Positions 26,981 to 36,088 of a stretch of 64,000 nt of DNA are shown here, piece by piece. Each line of letters starts with the position of its first letter. Positions within the stretch are counted from its first letter, which is position 1. This DNA comes from Pseudomonadota bacterium (GTDB taxonomy: Bacteria > Pseudomonadota > Gammaproteobacteria > Burkholderiales > Burkholderiaceae_C). The notes beneath the pieces were generated by a model, which did no database searches, was not told where the DNA came from, and was given only the letters and a program-made list of their open reading frames with translations. The stretch covers positions 186,001 to 250,000 of the forward strand of contig JAEWIF010000004.1 of the NCBI GenBank assembly GCA_023387335.1, in the 5' to 3' direction. A program made the translations under genes and the position numbers.

Positions 26981-27036
26981 GCGACGCGGCAAAATCGGGA
27001 CGTTCTGACGATTTTCACAACCTTCGGGAAAGCAAG

Positions 27037-28038
<1,002 letters not shown>

Positions 28039-28060
28039 GGCCTCCGCCGATCGGATGAAG

Positions 28061-28085
28061 AACGCGCCCGCCGGGCGCGTTTTTC
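28061..28085 (+). terminator. Intrinsic terminator after gapA
   Basis: Arms AACGCGCCC (28061-28069) and GGGCGCGTT (28073-28081) with a 3-base loop, followed by TTTT. Confidence 0.85.
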
Positions 28086-28112
28086 ATTGGCGCCGTGCCT
28101 ATCGTGCCGCCC

Positions 28113-29303
28113 ATGGACGACACGGCATTCCGGCAGTGGCTCACGCGCAGGAGCTGGGCCATGAGCGTGCGCTACTGCAAGGTGGTGGCGGTGCTGCTGC
28201 CGCCGGCGGCGCTGGCCACCGACGTGCCGCTGGTGCGCGAGCACGGCATCGACGGCCTGGGCTGGCTGCTGGCCTGGCAGCTGGCGGCCGAGCTGGTGTG
28301 CCTGGTGCTCATCGCCGCGGACCGCCGCCTTCCCGCGCTGCGTGGCCGCGAGGGGGCGCTGTACACGTTCTGCGGCGTCTTCATCGGCCTGTGCACCTGG
28401 ATCGGCATGGTCGACGGCGGCATGCGGGGCGACTTTTCGATCTACGCCGCCGGCATGACGTTCGGGGCCGCCGTCGCCTCCACGCCGCGGCGCGTGCGCC
28501 AGCCGATGTACGCGGCCAGCCTGTTCGCGCTGGCCATCCCCGTCTGGCAGCGCGAGGCGGGCGACGCGGTGCGCGTGGTCGCGGGGCTGGTCAATCCGTT
28601 CTGCGTGGTCGTGCTCTGCCTGTGGCTGGACCGTTTCACGTACTCGCGCGACCGGGCGCTGTGGCGCGAAACGCAGCGCGCCGAAGCCGAGCGCGACCGC
28701 GCCGACGGCGTGCTCTACAACGTGCTGCCGCGCGCCGTCGCCGATGAGATCAAGCAGTCGGGCCGCGCGCGGGCGCGCAAGTTCGACAACCTGGGCGTGC
28801 TGTTCGCCGACCTCTGCGGCTTCACCCAGTTCTCCAGCCGTCTGCCGCCCGACGCGCTGGTGCTGGTGCTCGACGAGATCTTCTCGGCCTTCGACGCCCA
28901 GGTGCAGCGGCACGGGCTGGAGAAGATCAAGACGATCGGCGACGCCTACATGGTGGTTTCGCCGGGTCGCATCGATGCGCTGTGCCGCCTGGCGCTGGAC
29001 CTGCGCGCCGCGCTCGAGCGCTACAACCACGCGAACGGCACCGGCATGTCGCTGCGCATCGGGGTGCACGCGGGGCCGGCCGTGGCGGGCGTGCTGGGCG
29101 TGCAGCGCTTCCTCTACGACGTCTGGGGCGACACGGTGAACGTGGCCAGCCGGCTGGAATCGGAAGGCCGCGCCGGCAGCATCCAGGTCAGCGAGGCCGT
29201 CGTGCGGCAGGCCGGCGAGGGCTTTGCCTTCAACGCGCGCGGCCTGGTCGAACTGCAGGGGCGCGGCCGCCTGCTCACCTACTGGTTGCTCGGCACCGCC
29301 TGA
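28113..29303 (+). CDS. Membrane-bound class III adenylate cyclase
   Basis: A 396-residue protein with about six N-terminal transmembrane helices (to about residue 190), a short linker and a class III cyclase domain. The domain has VLFADLCGFTQFSS (metal aspartate), EKIKTIGDAYM (purine-specifying lysine and second metal aspartate) and YDVWGDTVNVASR (Asp in the adenine-specifying position). Lys plus Asp point to ATP as substrate. The ATG at 28113 was chosen; a GTG 18 bases upstream is also in frame. Confidence 0.87.
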   Translation: MDDTAFRQWLTRRSWAMSVRYCKVVAVLLPPAALATDVPLVREHGIDGLGWLLAWQLAAELVCLVLIAADRRLPALRGREGALYTFCGVFIGLCTWIGMVDGGMRGDFSIYAAGMTFGAAVASTPRRVRQPMYAASLFALAIPVWQREAGDAVRVVAGLVNPFCVVVLCLWLDRFTYSRDRALWRETQRAEAERDRADGVLYNVLPRAVADEIKQSGRARARKFDNLGVLFADLCGFTQFSSRLPPDALVLVLDEIFSAFDAQVQRHGLEKIKTIGDAYMVVSPGRIDALCRLALDLRAALERYNHANGTGMSLRIGVHAGPAVAGVLGVQRFLYDVWGDTVNVASRLESEGRAGSIQVSEAVVRQAGEGFAFNARGLVELQGRGRLLTYWLLGTA

Positions 29304-29371
29304 CGGCGGAAGTTGTTCGCGCGCCGCCGCCATCGGCTCGCGATGGGAATGCGGCTTGCCGCCCTGCCGGC

Positions 29372-30562
29372 ATGGCCCCCGATGCCCTCCATGCGCCCGT
29401 CTCGCGCCGCGTCCCGTCGGTGCCAGGCTGGGACCATTCGCTGCAGTTCCTGGCCGACCCGTACCGCTTCATCGGGCGCGAATGCCGTCGCCTGGGCAGC
29501 GACTTGGTGCAGGCTCGGCTGATGCTGCAGCCCACGCTGTGCCTGACCGGGCCGCGAGCGGCGAAGCTGTTCAGCGACTTGAACCGCTTCCGCCGCACGG
29601 GCGCGGCAGCGGACTCGGAGCGCAACGTCATCTCTTGCGATGGCGAGCCGCTGCCGATCGCCGCCTTGCTCGCGCAGGCGCTGGAGCAATGGGACCGGCT
29701 GTTGCCCGCGTGGTGCTCGCGTCCGCGCGTCGTGCTGTATGCGGCGGCGCAGGACTGGCTCTGCCGCACGGCCTGCGCCTGGGCCGGCATTCCTCTCTCT
29801 TCGGCGGAGATGCCGGTGCGTACGGCCCAACTGGCGGCGCTGTTCGACAACGCCGCCGGCGGCATCGCCGCGTACGTGCGCGCCCGCCGCGCGCGGCGCG
29901 AAGCCGAGGGCTGGCTGGCGGGACTGGTCCAGTCGCACCGGCGTCGCCCGCTGTTCCCCGAGGGCTCGCCGGCAGCGGCCGCCGCCGGATTCATCGATGC
30001 GCAAGGATTGCAGCTCACCGCCCGCCAGGCCGCTGCCGAACTGCTGAACCTGCTGCGCCCCGTCGCCGCCGTCTCGGTGTTCGTGGTGCTTGCCGCGCAC
30101 GCGCTGCATCGGCATCCGCGCTGGCGCGATGCCTTGGCCGACGGCCTCGACGACGACCTGCAGGCCTTCGTGCAGGAGGTGCGGCGCTTCTACCCGTTCT
30201 TCCCGGCGGTCTCCGCGCAGGTCAGCCGCGATTTCGTCTGGGACGGCTGGCATTTCCCGATAGGCGCGCGCGCCATGCTGGACCTGTACGGCACCAACCA
30301 CGACGACCGCGCGTGGCCGCTGCCGCACGAGTTCCGGCCCGAACGGTTCTTCGGCGCGATCCCGGGGCTGCTCGACATCGTCCCGCACGGAGCGGGGTCG
30401 GCACAGGATCCGCTCTCGCTGGCGCTGATGAAGCTGGCCGCGCGCCAGCTGGCCGTGCACCTGCGCTACCAGGTGCCCAAGCAGGACCTCGACCTGCAGA
30501 TGGACCGGCCGCCCGCGCTGCCGCGCGACCGCTTCATCGTGGAGCGCCTGGTGCCGCTCTGA
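29372..30562 (+). CDS. CYP152-like cytochrome P450 homologue lacking the haem-ligand cysteine
   Basis: A 396-residue protein clearly related to fatty-acid peroxygenase P450s (CYP152). Shared features are DPYRFIGRECRRLGSD, the I-helix ELLNLLRPVAAV with the family Arg-Pro pair (R229-P230), RRFYPFFPAVSAQV and DLYGTNHDDRAWPLPHEFRPERF. Where the family has G-G-G-x(n)-H-R-C-P-G, this protein reads HGAGSAQDPLSLALMK (339 on): about eight residues including the axial cysteine are missing. The helix C His-Arg region also appears lost. It probably cannot bind haem as a thiolate enzyme. Confidence 0.82.
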   Translation: MAPDALHAPVSRRVPSVPGWDHSLQFLADPYRFIGRECRRLGSDLVQARLMLQPTLCLTGPRAAKLFSDLNRFRRTGAAADSERNVISCDGEPLPIAALLAQALEQWDRLLPAWCSRPRVVLYAAAQDWLCRTACAWAGIPLSSAEMPVRTAQLAALFDNAAGGIAAYVRARRARREAEGWLAGLVQSHRRRPLFPEGSPAAAAAGFIDAQGLQLTARQAAAELLNLLRPVAAVSVFVVLAAHALHRHPRWRDALADGLDDDLQAFVQEVRRFYPFFPAVSAQVSRDFVWDGWHFPIGARAMLDLYGTNHDDRAWPLPHEFRPERFFGAIPGLLDIVPHGAGSAQDPLSLALMKLAARQLAVHLRYQVPKQDLDLQMDRPPALPRDRFIVERLVPL

Positions 30563-30572
30563 GGTAAGTCGC

Positions 30573-30767
30573 ATGAGCCCGCGAGCCGCCGCGAGAAGCC
30601 GCCCTGCCGCGCCTGCGCCGGTCGGCCGTAGCCGTCCGCTAGCGCCCGGATCCACGTCCGTGCCCCGCCGGTCGCCTCCATCCCCGGAGCCGCGCGGCTC
30701 GGCCGACCACCACGCGGAAGGCGATTCGAACCAGGGCACGACGCCGCGCGAGGACCGCGCCGGCTGA
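30573..30767 (+). CDS. Possible small hypothetical protein
   Basis: A 64-residue Pro/Arg/Ser-rich frame starts at an ATG preceded by GAGGTAA. The second half has codon use like real genes here, the first half does not (AGA, CGA, CTA, CCT occur). No domain is recognised. The rest of the 30563-30811 gap shows nothing else convincing. It may be non-coding. Confidence 0.25.
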   Translation: MSPRAAARSRPAAPAPVGRSRPLAPGSTSVPRRSPPSPEPRGSADHHAEGDSNQGTTPREDRAG

Positions 30768-30811
30768 GCCGCGCTTGACCTTGCCATGGTGGCAAGGTTT
30801 CCAATCGCGGC

Positions 30812-31162
30812 ATGAATCCCATCAATGCCTACATCCAGTCCTACGACCGACTGGTCACGCGACTCGAACAGACCGCCGACCCGGCCCAGCGCTGGCGGCT
30901 GCTGATGGCCGCCCACGTGGCCGGCCAGTACCGACTGCGCCTGCACTGGGACAGCCACGTGCGCATGCTGGGCCAGGCCTGGCGCGAGCGCGACCTGCGT
31001 GAAGTGGCCGGGCAGCTGCTGCGGCTGGCCCTGGTGCCGCTGGGCCACGCGCTGCAGCGCCTGCCCGCGGGCAATGTCGGCCGGTCGACCGTCAGCGCCT
31101 TCGCGCCCATGCAGCCTCCGCCGGACGTGGAGACGCTGCTGCGCTGGGCGCGCGAGGCGTGA
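30812..31162 (+). CDS. DUF3703-family protein
   Basis: A 116-residue protein matching DUF3703 by the pattern AAHVAGQYRLRLHWDSHVRML, REVAGQLLRLALVPLGH and the C-terminal PAGNVGRSTVSAFAPM. Function is unknown. It converges on topB with three bases between stops; the palindrome ACCTCAGCTGAGGT covers the junction. Confidence 0.85.
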   Translation: MNPINAYIQSYDRLVTRLEQTADPAQRWRLLMAAHVAGQYRLRLHWDSHVRMLGQAWRERDLREVAGQLLRLALVPLGHALQRLPAGNVGRSTVSAFAPMQPPPDVETLLRWAREA

Positions 31163-31165
31163 ACC

Positions 31166-34057
31166 TCAGCTGAGGTGTTTGCCGACGATGCCGGCCAGCT
31201 CGAACATCGTCACCTGCGGCTTGCCGAACACCTTCTGCAGCTTGTCGTCGGCGTTGATGGCGCGCTTGTTCCTGGCGTCCTGCAAGCCGTTGGCCTTGAT
31301 GTAGTCCCACAGCTTCTTGATCACCTCGGTGCGAGCCAGCGGCTCGCTGCCGATCACGGCGGCAAGTTCGGCGCTGGGCGTGAGGCCCGGCCCGGTCTTG
31401 CGGGGTGCCTTGGGAGCGGGCGCCTTCTTCGCGGCGGCCGGTGCGGCTTTCTTCGCCGCGGCCTTCTTCGCCGCCGCGGGCGCCGCCCTGGCGGCCGCGC
31501 CCTTGCGCGGCGGGAACTTGCTCTCGCGAGGCTCGAACTCGAAGTTCACCTTGCCGGCTTCCGCGTCCCAGGCCAGGAAGGCCTTGAACGAGCGCCGTGT
31601 GCGCATCGACACGAACTTGTCCAGGAGGTCGGTCTTGCCGGTGGCCAGCAGCTTCTTCATCTGCTCGCGGTCCACGGGCTGCTGCAGGATGATCTGGCCG
31701 CTCTTGAAGTCGCAGCTGGGCGTGGGCTGCTCCGCCGTCGGCACCGAGCGCTCGCAGACGTAGTTCTTGCCCCATTCGAAGACGCGCGCGCCGCACTTCG
31801 GGCAGGGACCGAGCGCCTCCTGGCCCGTGAAGTCGATCAGCTCGCCGGTCTGCGCCGGGTCTTCCTCGTCACCGAAGTCGAACTCCAGCTTCCAGTTCTT
31901 CTCTTCCTCGTCGAACTTGAGCGCGATCTCGGCGGTGAAAGGCCAGCCCGCCTTGGAGCGGAAGCCCTCCAGGGGGCCGATGCGCTTGTCCCGCAGGAAG
32001 GTCTCGACCTCGTCCAGCTCGAACGCGCGGCCGGCCGGGATCTTGGTGAACGAGAACCCGCAGGGCTGCGCCTGCGGCTTGCCCACGCAGGTGTAGCGGC
32101 GGTAGTTCTCCTGCACCACGCCGCCGCAGTTGGGGCATGGCGTGTGCAGCGTGGCGTAGTCGCCCGGCACGGTGTCGCGGTCGTACTCCTTGGCCTTCTT
32201 GACGATGTGCTTCGTCATCTCGGCGATCTCGCGCATGAACTCGTCGCGCGAGAGCTTCCCGTGCTCCATCTGCGCCAGCTTGTGCTCCCACTCGCCGGTG
32301 AGCTCGGGCTTGGTCAGTTCCTCCACGCCCAGGCCGCGCAGCAGCGTCATCAGCTGGAACGCCTTGGCCGTCGGGATCAGCTCGCGGCCGTCGCGCAGCA
32401 TGTACTTCTCGTTGATCAGTCCTTCGATGATGGCCGCGCGTGTGGCGGGCGTGCCCAGGCCCTTCTCCTGCATGGCCTCGCGCAGCTCGTCGTCCTCCAC
32501 GAACTTGCCGGCGCCTTCCATCGCGCCCAGCAGCGTGGCTTCGGAGTAGCGCGCGGGCGGCCGCGTCTTCAGGCCCTTGACGTCCACGGACTCGGTGCGG
32601 ACGGTCTCGCCCTGCTTCACCGGGACCAGGGTCTTGCTGCCCTCCTCGCCCTCGACGTCCGCTTCCTTGCCCCAGATGGCCAGCCAGCCCGGCTTGACCA
32701 GCACCTTGCCGTCGGTGCGGAAGCTGTGGTTCGCCACCTGGCTGATGCGGGTGGTGACCAGGTATTCGGCGCTCGGGAAGAACACCGAGAGGAAGCGGCG
32801 CACCACCAGGTCGTACAGCTTCTGTTCGGCGTCCGACAGGCCGTGCGGCGCCTGCAGCGTCGGGATGATGGCGAAGTGGTCGCTGACCTTGCTGTTGTCG
32901 AAGACGCGCTTGGTCGGCTTGACGTAGCCGTTGTCGAGCGCCTGCCTGGCGAACGGCGCCAGGTGGTTCATGCCCGAACCGGCCAGCATGCCCATGGTCT
33001 CCTTGACGGTGGCCAGGTAGTCCTCGGGCAGCGCGCGCGAGTCCGTCCGCGGGTAGGTCAGCGCCTTGTGCCGCTCGTACAGCGACTGCGCCAGCGCCAG
33101 CGTGGTCTTGGCCGAATAGCCGAAGCGGCCGTTGGCCTCGCGCTGCAACGAGGTCAGGTCGAACAGCAGCGGCGAAGCCTGGGTGCTGGGCTTGGACTCC
33201 TCGGTGACGGTGGCGGGCTTGCCGCGCACCGCGTCGGCGACGGCGTCGGCTTCCTTCTGGGTCCAGACGCGGTCGGCCTTCTGCTCGGCGTCCTCGGGGT
33301 TCTTCCTCCACTTGGGATCGAACCACTTGCCCGGGTACTCGCCGGCCTCGGCCTGGAAGGTGGCGTGGATCTCCCAGTAGTCGCGGCTGACGAACTTGCG
33401 GATCTGCTCCTCGCGCTCGACCACCACGGCCAGCGTGGGCGTCTGCACGCGGCCCACCGTGGTGAGGAAGAAGCCGCCGTCGCGCGAGTTGAACGCGGTC
33501 ATCGCCCGCGTGCCGTTGATGCCCACCAGCCAGTCGGCTTCGGAGCGCGAGCGCGCCGCCGAGGCCAGGCCTTCCATCTGCCGCTCGGTGCGCAGCTGGT
33601 CGAAGCCGTCGCGGATGGCCTGCGGCGTCATCGACTGCAGCCAGAGGCGCCGCACCGGCTTGCCCAGCGCCTTGCCGCCGCCGGCGTACTGCTCGATCAG
33701 CCGGAAGATCAGCTCGCCCTCGCGGCCCGCGTCGCAGGCGTTCACCAGCTCGGTGACGTCCTTGCGCTTGGCCAGCCTGACCACCGCGTTCAGGCGCGTC
33801 TTGGTCTTGTCCACCGGCTTCAGGTCGAAGTACGGCGGGATGACCGGCAGGTGGGCGAAGCTCCATTTGCCGCGCTTGACGTCGAATTCCTCGGGCGCCT
33901 GGATTTCCACCAGGTGGCCCACCGCGCTCGTGACGACGTACCTGTCGTTCTCGAAGTGCTCGTCGTGCTTGTCGAACTTGCCGACGCTGGGCGTGAGCGC
34001 GCGGACGATGTCCTGCGCGACGGACGGCTTCTCGGCAATGACCAGTGTTTTTCCCAT
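31166..34057 (-). CDS. topB: DNA topoisomerase III with C-terminal SWIB domain
   Basis: A 963-residue type IA topoisomerase. TOPRIM begins LVIAEKPSVAQDIV and includes CDAGREGELIF. The active tyrosine is in ALTYPRTDSRALPEDY (about residue 335). Two zinc-ribbon-like C-terminal repeats (CPNCGG..., CPKCGARVFEWG) follow. Then an Ala/Lys-rich linker (about 850-885) leads to a SWIB/MDM2-like domain (about 890-963: LARTEVIKKLWDYIK, KLQKVFGKPQVTMFEL). The enzyme unlinks DNA; the SWIB domain is otherwise found in eukaryotic chromatin remodellers and chlamydiae. It diverges from the SET gene. Confidence 0.93.
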   Translation of the reverse strand: MGKTLVIAEKPSVAQDIVRALTPSVGKFDKHDEHFENDRYVVTSAVGHLVEIQAPEEFDVKRGKWSFAHLPVIPPYFDLKPVDKTKTRLNAVVRLAKRKDVTELVNACDAGREGELIFRLIEQYAGGGKALGKPVRRLWLQSMTPQAIRDGFDQLRTERQMEGLASAARSRSEADWLVGINGTRAMTAFNSRDGGFFLTTVGRVQTPTLAVVVEREEQIRKFVSRDYWEIHATFQAEAGEYPGKWFDPKWRKNPEDAEQKADRVWTQKEADAVADAVRGKPATVTEESKPSTQASPLLFDLTSLQREANGRFGYSAKTTLALAQSLYERHKALTYPRTDSRALPEDYLATVKETMGMLAGSGMNHLAPFARQALDNGYVKPTKRVFDNSKVSDHFAIIPTLQAPHGLSDAEQKLYDLVVRRFLSVFFPSAEYLVTTRISQVANHSFRTDGKVLVKPGWLAIWGKEADVEGEEGSKTLVPVKQGETVRTESVDVKGLKTRPPARYSEATLLGAMEGAGKFVEDDELREAMQEKGLGTPATRAAIIEGLINEKYMLRDGRELIPTAKAFQLMTLLRGLGVEELTKPELTGEWEHKLAQMEHGKLSRDEFMREIAEMTKHIVKKAKEYDRDTVPGDYATLHTPCPNCGGVVQENYRRYTCVGKPQAQPCGFSFTKIPAGRAFELDEVETFLRDKRIGPLEGFRSKAGWPFTAEIALKFDEEEKNWKLEFDFGDEEDPAQTGELIDFTGQEALGPCPKCGARVFEWGKNYVCERSVPTAEQPTPSCDFKSGQIILQQPVDREQMKKLLATGKTDLLDKFVSMRTRRSFKAFLAWDAEAGKVNFEFEPRESKFPPRKGAAARAAPAAAKKAAAKKAAPAAAKKAPAPKAPRKTGPGLTPSAELAAVIGSEPLARTEVIKKLWDYIKANGLQDARNKRAINADDKLQKVFGKPQVTMFELAGIVGKHLS

Positions 34058-34078
34058 GTTCCTACAATCCCGGGTCCT

Positions 34079-34115
34079 CACGCGTGCGCATGCGCGCGCA
34101 CGCGTGTGTGCATAT
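34079..34115. repeat. 37-nt alternating pyrimidine-purine tract (Z-DNA-prone) in the topB/SET divergent promoter
   Basis: Every base from 34079 to 34115 alternates pyrimidine-purine, mostly CG, CA/TG and GC steps, the composition that most easily forms left-handed DNA under negative supercoiling. Inside it CGCGTGCGC (34081-34089) and GCGCACGCG (34096-34104) are inverted arms that could also extrude as a hairpin. It lies 22 bases from the topB start and 23 from the SET start. Confidence 0.85.
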
Positions 34116-34137
34116 TCAACTTAGCAGAGTTTTTTCG

Positions 34138-34614
34138 ATGCCAGCAAAAGAGGCCCAAGTCGGCGGGCGAAAAATCCAGACCCGCAAGTCGGGCATCCAC
34201 GGCAAGGGCGTCTTCGCCGTGCAGGACATCGCTGAAGGCGAGACCATCATCGAGTACGTCGGAGAGGTCATCACCTGGAAGGAGGCGCAGCGCCGCCACC
34301 CCCACGATCCGAACGATCCCAACCACACGTTCTACTTCCACGTGGACGAGGAGCGGGTGATCGACGCGCTGTACGGGGGCAACTCGTCGCGCTGGATCAA
34401 CCATTCCTGCGACCCCAACTGCGAGGCCGACGAGGACGAGGGCCGGGTCTTCATCAAGGCGCTGCGCAACATCAAGGCCGGCGAGGAGCTCAACTACGAC
34501 TACGGCCTGATCATCGACGAGCCGTACACGAAGAAGCTCAAGGCCGAATACCCCTGCTGGTGCGGCGCCCGCAACTGCCGGGGCACCCTGCTGGCGCCCA
34601 AGCGCCGCCGCTGA
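34138..34614 (+). CDS. SET-domain protein-lysine methyltransferase
   Basis: A 158-residue SET-domain protein. The domain runs from TRKSGIHGKGVFA through YVGEVI, RWINHSCDPNCEAD and LNYDYGLI (catalytic tyrosine). It ends with a cysteine-rich post-SET motif, CWCGARNCRG. Such proteins methylate lysines on proteins using SAM. The substrate is unknown. It diverges from topB, whose Ala/Lys-rich linker is one conceivable substrate. The ATG at 34138 gives a normal N-terminus; only a weak AGAG precedes it. Confidence 0.92.
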   Translation: MPAKEAQVGGRKIQTRKSGIHGKGVFAVQDIAEGETIIEYVGEVITWKEAQRRHPHDPNDPNHTFYFHVDEERVIDALYGGNSSRWINHSCDPNCEADEDEGRVFIKALRNIKAGEELNYDYGLIIDEPYTKKLKAEYPCWCGARNCRGTLLAPKRRR

Positions 34615-34622
34615 GGCCCGCC

Positions 34623-35378
34623 ATGCGCTGGCCGGCTGAGGCGGTGTGGGAACAGGTGGCGCCTCTGCTGCCCGGCTTCACGGTCGAGGTCCTGCCCGAG
34701 GTGGATTCCACCAACACCGAGCTGATGCTTCGGGCGCGGGCCGGTCGCATCGAACCGGTACTGCTGGTGGCCGAGCGGCAGTCGGCCGGTCGCGGCCGGC
34801 TGGGCCGGCAGTGGCAGAGCGGTGAAGGCGACGCGCTGACGTTCTCGCTCGGCCTGCCGCTGGCGCCGGCCGACTGGTCGGGGCTGTCGCTGGCCGTGGG
34901 CGCTGTGATCGCCGAGTCGCTGCACGGCGACATCCGCCTGAAGTGGCCGAACGACCTGTGGGTGGGCGGCCGCAAGCTCGCCGGCATCCTGATCGAGACC
35001 GCCGCCGTGGCCGATCCCGGCGCGGCGCGCTACACGATCGTCGGCGTGGGCATCAACCTGGCCACGCCGGCGGGCGACGGCTACTCGACCCCGCCGATCG
35101 GCCTGCGCGAGCTGGTGCCCGAGGCGGGGCCGGGCGAAGCGCTGCTTCGCATCGCCGAGCCGCTGGTCGCCACGCTCCAGGCCTTCGAGCAGTTCGGCTT
35201 CGGCCCCTTCCGCGCGCGCTTCGCGGCGCGCGACCTCCTCGCCGACCGGCCGGTGCGCCTGAGCGACGGCACCGAGGGCACGGCGCACGGCGTCGACGAG
35301 CGCGGCGCGCTGCTCGTGCATACTGCCGCGGGCATGAAGGCGGTCGCCAGCGCCGAGGTGAGCGTGCGGCCGGCCTGA
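34623..35378 (+). CDS. birA: Biotin-[acetyl-CoA-carboxylase] ligase BirA
   Basis: A 251-residue biotin protein ligase that attaches biotin to carboxylase subunits. Motifs: EVDSTNTELM, ERQSAGRGRLGRQW (biotinyl-AMP site), LKWPNDLWVGGRKLAGIL and YTIVGVGINL. It lacks the N-terminal helix-turn-helix of E. coli BirA, so it should not be a repressor. It starts 8 bases after the SET gene. Confidence 0.95.
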   Translation: MRWPAEAVWEQVAPLLPGFTVEVLPEVDSTNTELMLRARAGRIEPVLLVAERQSAGRGRLGRQWQSGEGDALTFSLGLPLAPADWSGLSLAVGAVIAESLHGDIRLKWPNDLWVGGRKLAGILIETAAVADPGAARYTIVGVGINLATPAGDGYSTPPIGLRELVPEAGPGEALLRIAEPLVATLQAFEQFGFGPFRARFAARDLLADRPVRLSDGTEGTAHGVDERGALLVHTAAGMKAVASAEVSVRPA

Positions 35379-35401
35379 TCCGCTTCGTTTTCTCTTTTCC
35401 G

Positions 35402-36058
35402 ATGCTGCGCCTCGCCGTCCTCTTGCTGCTGCTCGCCAACGGCGTGTACTACGCCTGGGCCGAGGGCCTGCTGCTGCAGTGGGGGCTCGGTGGGCCGATG
35501 CCGCAGACCGAGCCGCACCGGCTGGCCCAGCAGATCCGGCCCGAAGCCATCCGCGTGCTGTCGCCGGAAGAGGCGCGGCAACTCGTCGCGGGCGGAACGG
35601 TGGTCCGCACCGCCGAGTGCCTGCAAGCCCCCCCGGTCGAAGACGCCGCGGCGCAATCGCTGCGCCAGGCGCTCGCGTCCTGGCCTGCGGGCTCCTGGAC
35701 GCTGGAGCCGGCGGTCGAGCCCGGTCGCTGGATCGTCTACATGGGCAAGTACCCCGACGCCCAGAGCGTGGAGCGCAAGAAAGGCGAGCTGCGCCAGATC
35801 GGCGTGGCCTTCGAGGCGCTGTCCAATCCCGAACTGGAGCCCGGCCTGTCGCTGGGCGGTTATCCGACGCAGGACGGGGCCAACCAGCAGATGGAGCGCC
35901 TGGCCGGGCGCGGCGTGCGCACCGCCCGCGTGGTGCAGGAGCGGCCCGACCAGCGCGGCCAGCGCCTGACGCTGCCGGCGGTGGACGACGCGCTGCGCGC
36001 GCGCCTGGACGAACTGCGCGGCGCGCTCGGCGGTCGGACGCTGCGGGCCTGCCGCTGA
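35402..36058 (+). CDS. SPOR-domain membrane protein
   Basis: A 218-residue protein with one N-terminal transmembrane helix (about 2-20) and a C-terminal SPOR-like peptidoglycan-binding domain (about 100-185: RWIVYMGKYPDAQSVERKK, then GLSLGGYPTQDGANQQ). It probably sits in the periplasm bound to the inner membrane. It follows birA by 23 bases, an arrangement common in this order. Confidence 0.85.
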   Translation: MLRLAVLLLLLANGVYYAWAEGLLLQWGLGGPMPQTEPHRLAQQIRPEAIRVLSPEEARQLVAGGTVVRTAECLQAPPVEDAAAQSLRQALASWPAGSWTLEPAVEPGRWIVYMGKYPDAQSVERKKGELRQIGVAFEALSNPELEPGLSLGGYPTQDGANQQMERLAGRGVRTARVVQERPDQRGQRLTLPAVDDALRARLDELRGALGGRTLRACR

Positions 36059-36088
36059 CGCTGCAATCAAACCAAGGAGACTTTCGCG

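Noticed and set aside
30715..30740. GATTCGAACC sequence resembling a tRNA T-loop on the minus strand
   Set aside because: The flanking bases do not form the 5-bp T-stem, and no acceptor, D or anticodon arms are found.
31163..31176. Perfect palindrome ACCTCAGCTGAGGT at the DUF3703/topB junction
   Set aside because: It has no loop and no T-run, and could arise by chance; not strong enough to call a bidirectional terminator or operator.
31175..34360. A very long open frame antisense to topB (over 1000 codons)
   Set aside because: It is a shadow of GC-rich codon use in topB; its translation is low-complexity with no recognisable motif. Similar antisense frames over maeB (18.9-21.3 kb) and the CHASE2 kinase (44.5-47.2 kb) were rejected for the same reason.
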